From NCBI GenBank assembly GCA_018646565.1, contig JABGUO010000326.1:1-8887 (forward strand): a stretch of 8,887 nucleotides of DNA, read 5' to 3'. The position numbers and the translations under genes are program-made. Under the pieces are notes generated by a model that did not search any database, had not been told where the DNA came from, and was given only the letters and a program-made list of their open reading frames with translations. Below are positions 6,656 to 8,887 of the stretch, in pieces. Each line of letters begins with the position of its first letter. Position 1 is the stretch's first letter. The DNA is from Opitutia bacterium. Lineage in GTDB: Bacteria; Verrucomicrobiota; Verrucomicrobiia; Opitutales; Seribacteraceae.

Positions 6656-6763
6656 ACATATCACCCTATACAGAGCGAATATTTTTTTGGTTCATTTAAA
6701 AGTAAGGGACTCTTATTTGGTTTTGAGCTTCACTTGATAGGGTGTTTTTGCTAGGTGATATGT
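6656..6763. repeat. Inverted repeat set based on ATAGGGTGATATGT
   Basis: The left copy, ACATATCACCCTAT (6656-6669), is the reverse complement of ATAGGGTGATATGT. On the right, ATAGGGTG (6737-6744) matches the first eight bases of that unit exactly, and GGTGATATGT (6754-6763) matches the last ten. The single left arm can therefore pair with either of two right arms 68 or 84 bp away. This could be a set of operator sites in opposite orientation, with the right half split by a short insertion, or mutually exclusive RNA stems in the leader of the downstream gene. The matches are read directly; the function is inferred. Confidence 0.55.
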
Positions 6764-6836
6764 CTAATTTGTTGTGCTGATTAATTGATAGTCAAGCACC
6801 TCTCATTTTCTCCCAAACATTAAAATTAAAATTATT

Positions 6837-8600
6837 ATGTCTATTCGTTCGTTCGTTCCTTCCACTCTTTTGTTGGTATGTTCATTAATGGGTTTTCATC
6901 CTAATTCGTTGCTCTTGGAGGCAAAGAATACGGAGGTGAAGTCTTATTCCTGGACCACGGATCACATGCATGTGGGTGTGCGTTGGCAACCGTTTGGCTT
7001 GAATGGGTGTGATCTGTATGATGCAGGCAGACCCATAATCTCTGAACACAGCAGTTATGCTCAATTTTGGGTGAGTTGGAGTGCGGTTGAACCCACTACC
7101 AAGCATACAGATTATAAGAACAATATCTCGGGTTACCTGAAGGGGATTGAAAATGCGGTCGATGCATGCGTTGCTCGGGGAGTCAAAACGGAATTGGTGA
7201 TGTGGCACTGTCCGGGGTGGGCATCCGAGTCGGGAAAGTCTGGAGGGTGGAAGCCAAGGGAGGGGGAATATCCAAAATTTTGCGAGCGAATGGCCAAGTA
7301 CTTCAAGGGGAGGGTAGATGCGTACCAACTCTATCACGAAGTTAATCTGCAGGGGATGATGAATGAGGCGGATATGAATTTTATTATGGATGAGGTATTT
7401 ATTAATGGAGGTCGAGCGATCCGTGAAGTGTATGATTCAGATCCTGAAACCCCTGTCATTATCTCGACTTCGGGAACTTCTCCCTGTCAGCCTTGCGGGG
7501 CACGCGAGGGTTTGCAGGGAGTAGGTGCGGTGGCCGTGGATGATTATTACAGACAATTAATTGCCAATGAGGAAGTGATGGATGTTGTCGATGCGTTAAA
7601 CCTTAATATTTCTGACCATTTTAATGGATACGGAATGATGGATGGTGAGCTAATTCCTAACTGCTGGACTCAGTATGATTTAGCCAGAGAACGGTTGGAT
7701 AAAGCGAATTATTTTTCAAAGAAGATTCTTTCCGCAGAATCGTGGATTGTGTGGGATAGTTCTAGTAATAATCACGATGTCAACGGAGATGGTGTAAAGA
7801 ACGAGTTGGATGCGTTTGATAAAGCGGTGACGATTTTTGGAAATGTTTTGGAGCGTGGTTTAAACACTGTTAATATGCCTTGGTGTGATAATTCGAGCCG
7901 TTGGTCAATGGGACTGGTGAAGCGTGTTGACTATAATGGCCGGGTAAAACAGCTAAAACCTGAATGGGTTATTCCATCCAACGATGGCGGGCCTGACATT
8001 GTAACTAGAAAGATCGGTTTGCGAGGTGGTTCAGATGATACTTTTCAACCAGTGGAAATGCCTGAAAGTGGATTACCTTTCACTGTGAAAGACTATATTA
8101 ACCCGGCTGATCCCAATCATTTACATTATTATATTTGGCGGTGGTATTCCCAGATTGCCGGTGGGTCAGATGAGGTAATCCGCCACGCGATTAAGGGCGA
8201 GCGTGGAAATGATATTCTTGTTTCAGGACCAGGTATAACTGGAAATGAACAGTACAAGATTTCATCCTATAACCGGACGAAGAAATGCTTTACGGTACTG
8301 ATTTACTCAAGCGGTGCGAACGGGACTGGATATATGGATGTTTCTATACCGGCTACCATTCAAAATGGAAAGTACTACAATAACGAAACCTCGAAAATCG
8401 ACTTTCGGGGAGAGGGTTTCAAGGATAGAACAATGTATAAAGGAAATATCGTAACTAAAGACATCGACCGAGAGAATGGAAATGATCAAAATTCAAAAAC
8501 ATCACGGGTCGTAAAAGTAGAGGTTAAAAACGGAATTTTGAAGGCGAGGGTAAATGGTGCACGAAGATTCACTACTGTGGAATTTAGCCCGACCCGATAA
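6837..8600 (+). CDS. Exported TIM-barrel glycoside hydrolase-like protein (clan GH-A type, family unassigned)
   Basis: This 587-aa protein has an N-terminal signal peptide (MSIRSFVPSTLLLVCSLMGF). Residues about 43-350 resemble a clan GH-A (beta/alpha)8 glycosidase: GVRWQPFG (47-54), FWVSWSAVEP (77-86), a strand-loop VMWHCPGWAS (121-130), and YQLYHEVN (163-170) with Glu168 as candidate acid/base. SAESW (299-303) has Glu301 as candidate nucleophile. The WxxxEP and PGWAS elements recall GH39/GH42-like enzymes. The acid/base Glu is preceded by His rather than the Asn usual in this clan, a feature known from GH26. Residues 314-325 (DVNGDGVKNELD) match an EF-hand/dockerin calcium loop just after the nucleophile. 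Residues about 470-587 look like a C-terminal beta-sandwich. The start ATG has only an A/T-rich leader. The substrate is unknown. The neighbouring SGNH hydrolase and sugar isomerase support polysaccharide use. I cannot assign a CAZy family. Confidence 0.75.
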   Translation: MSIRSFVPSTLLLVCSLMGFHPNSLLLEAKNTEVKSYSWTTDHMHVGVRWQPFGLNGCDLYDAGRPIISEHSSYAQFWVSWSAVEPTTKHTDYKNNISGYLKGIENAVDACVARGVKTELVMWHCPGWASESGKSGGWKPREGEYPKFCERMAKYFKGRVDAYQLYHEVNLQGMMNEADMNFIMDEVFINGGRAIREVYDSDPETPVIISTSGTSPCQPCGAREGLQGVGAVAVDDYYRQLIANEEVMDVVDALNLNISDHFNGYGMMDGELIPNCWTQYDLARERLDKANYFSKKILSAESWIVWDSSSNNHDVNGDGVKNELDAFDKAVTIFGNVLERGLNTVNMPWCDNSSRWSMGLVKRVDYNGRVKQLKPEWVIPSNDGGPDIVTRKIGLRGGSDDTFQPVEMPESGLPFTVKDYINPADPNHLHYYIWRWYSQIAGGSDEVIRHAIKGERGNDILVSGPGITGNEQYKISSYNRTKKCFTVLIYSSGANGTGYMDVSIPATIQNGKYYNNETSKIDFRGEGFKDRTMYKGNIVTKDIDRENGNDQNSKTSRVVKVEVKNGILKARVNGARRFTTVEFSPTR

Positions 8601-8610
8601 TATTCGGTAC

Positions 8611-8636
8611 GAGTCCGTGCTGGAGTAGGACTCTTT
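8611..8636 (+). terminator. Probable terminator of the glycosidase gene
   Basis: GAGTCC (8611-8616) and GGACTC (8628-8633) form a perfect 6-bp GC-containing stem with an 11-base loop, followed by TTTCTGT. It begins 11 bases after the TAA stop and lies in the gap between two converging genes, where a terminator is expected. The U-tract is short, so termination may be weak. Confidence 0.45.
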
Positions 8637-8652
8637 CTGTCCCAGGTTGGTT

Positions 8653-8887
8653 TTAACCGGCTACAGGTTGATATGGTTGGTGGGGAAATCCAATAGAATC
8701 AAGGATGTCCATGAGTTGCCGACCGTATTTTAGGTAAATTTCAATTGGGTCTTCCTTGGACCCGGTGTTTGAATCCGCATCATGAAAAACGGCTGCGAGA
8801 TGGGGTTCGATTGAAATGCCCCCATCATAGCCGCTTTTCTTAAGGTCGGTCATAACATCCAATATGCGGCCCTGTCCATCGCCCGGG
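8653..8887 (-). CDS. Sugar phosphate isomerase/epimerase, C-terminal fragment (cut by window end)
   Basis: The last 78 codons of this gene are visible, and the frame stays open to the right edge of the window, so the start lies outside. The fragment begins PGDGQGRILDVMTDLKKSGY and continues DGGISIEPHL. This is the signature end of AP-endonuclease-2-type TIM-barrel sugar isomerases/epimerases (IolE and tagatose-3-epimerase relatives). The Glu of the IEP segment (27th visible residue) corresponds to the last of the four metal ligands in this family. The PGDGQG motif precedes the last helix-strand unit. The tail (YGRQLMDILDSIGFPHQPYQ) is a normal C-terminal helix. A TTG and an ATG inside the fragment could be taken for starts, but the conserved PGDGQG upstream of them shows that the gene continues. 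These enzymes interconvert sugars or inositol derivatives; the substrate cannot be told. It converges on the glycosidase gene with a 52-bp gap. Confidence 0.85.
   Translation of the reverse strand, partial: PGDGQGRILDVMTDLKKSGYDGGISIEPHLAAVFHDADSNTGSKEDPIEIYLKYGRQLMDILDSIGFPHQPYQPVAG

Larger units (their letters stand above)
6432..6836. promoter_or_regulatory. Divergent intergenic regulatory region (SGNH hydrolase / glycosidase)
   Basis: This 405-bp AT-rich stretch lies between two genes that start on opposite strands, so it must hold both promoters. It contains a 12-bp perfect palindrome (6586-6597) and an inverted-repeat set built on ATAGGGTGATATGT (6656-6763). A possible -35 TTGATA (6734-6739) sits inside the repeat set, with a poor -10 about 16-17 bases later. 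No reading frame of interest, RNA gene or strong Shine-Dalgarno sequence for the plus-strand gene was found; the bases just before its ATG are A/T only. Confidence 0.55.

Noticed and set aside
6837..6881. Lipoprotein signal on the glycosidase (Cys15)
   Set aside because: The residues before Cys15 are Leu-Leu-Val; a lipobox needs a small residue (Ala, Gly or Ser) directly before the Cys, so an ordinary Sec signal peptide is more likely.
6885..7337. 150-aa minus-strand frame opposite the glycosidase gene
   Set aside because: It overlaps the signal peptide and conserved barrel of the plus-strand gene, shows no family motif, and has a composition typical of an antisense frame.

Overview
The window looks like chromosomal DNA of a marine- or soil-type member of the Planctomycetes-Verrucomicrobia group, most likely Verrucomicrobiota. 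This is inferred from the protein families: a secreted cupredoxin with a C-terminal module typical of that group, a sorbosone-dehydrogenase-like beta-propeller lipoprotein, a sugar isomerase/epimerase and several exported carbohydrate-related enzymes. It also fits the moderate, AT-leaning base composition and the near absence of Shine-Dalgarno sequences. There is no rRNA, tRNA, CRISPR array, transposase or phage gene.

Left part (1-1096): a gene-poor, AT-rich stretch. It holds two possible small minus-strand genes (69 aa hypothetical; 52 aa with one hydrophobic segment) and, at 719-898, what may be the remnant of an exported-protein gene broken by an in-frame TAA.

Centre left (1097-3673): a two-gene plus-strand operon with a 9-bp gap. 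The first gene encodes an exported cupredoxin with a full azurin-type ligand set (His64, Cys132, His137, Met141) fused to a second module. The second encodes a lipoprotein beta-propeller of the glucose/sorbosone dehydrogenase type with an EF-hand-like calcium loop and a C-terminal Ig-like domain. In related bacteria such modules are often fused, so this pair probably works together in periplasmic oxidation and electron transfer; the substrate is unknown.

Centre (3714-5525, minus): a complete RecQ DNA helicase with helicase core, zinc site, winged helix and HRDC domain, converging on the operon and functionally unrelated to its neighbours.

Right part (5619-8887): an exported SGNH/GDSL hydrolase (minus) and an exported TIM-barrel glycosidase-like protein (plus) diverge from a 405-bp AT-rich region. 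That region carries a striking inverted-repeat set (6656-6763) and a 12-bp palindrome, and may co-regulate both genes. The window ends with the C-terminus of a sugar phosphate isomerase/epimerase (minus, cut by the window end). Together these three suggest a small carbohydrate-degradation neighbourhood, although no transporter or regulator gene is visible.

The most worthwhile novelties are the split cupredoxin/propeller pair, the unassigned glycosidase with a His-Glu acid/base motif and an embedded calcium loop, and the repeat-bearing divergent regulatory region. I see no clear sign of a wholly new multi-gene system.
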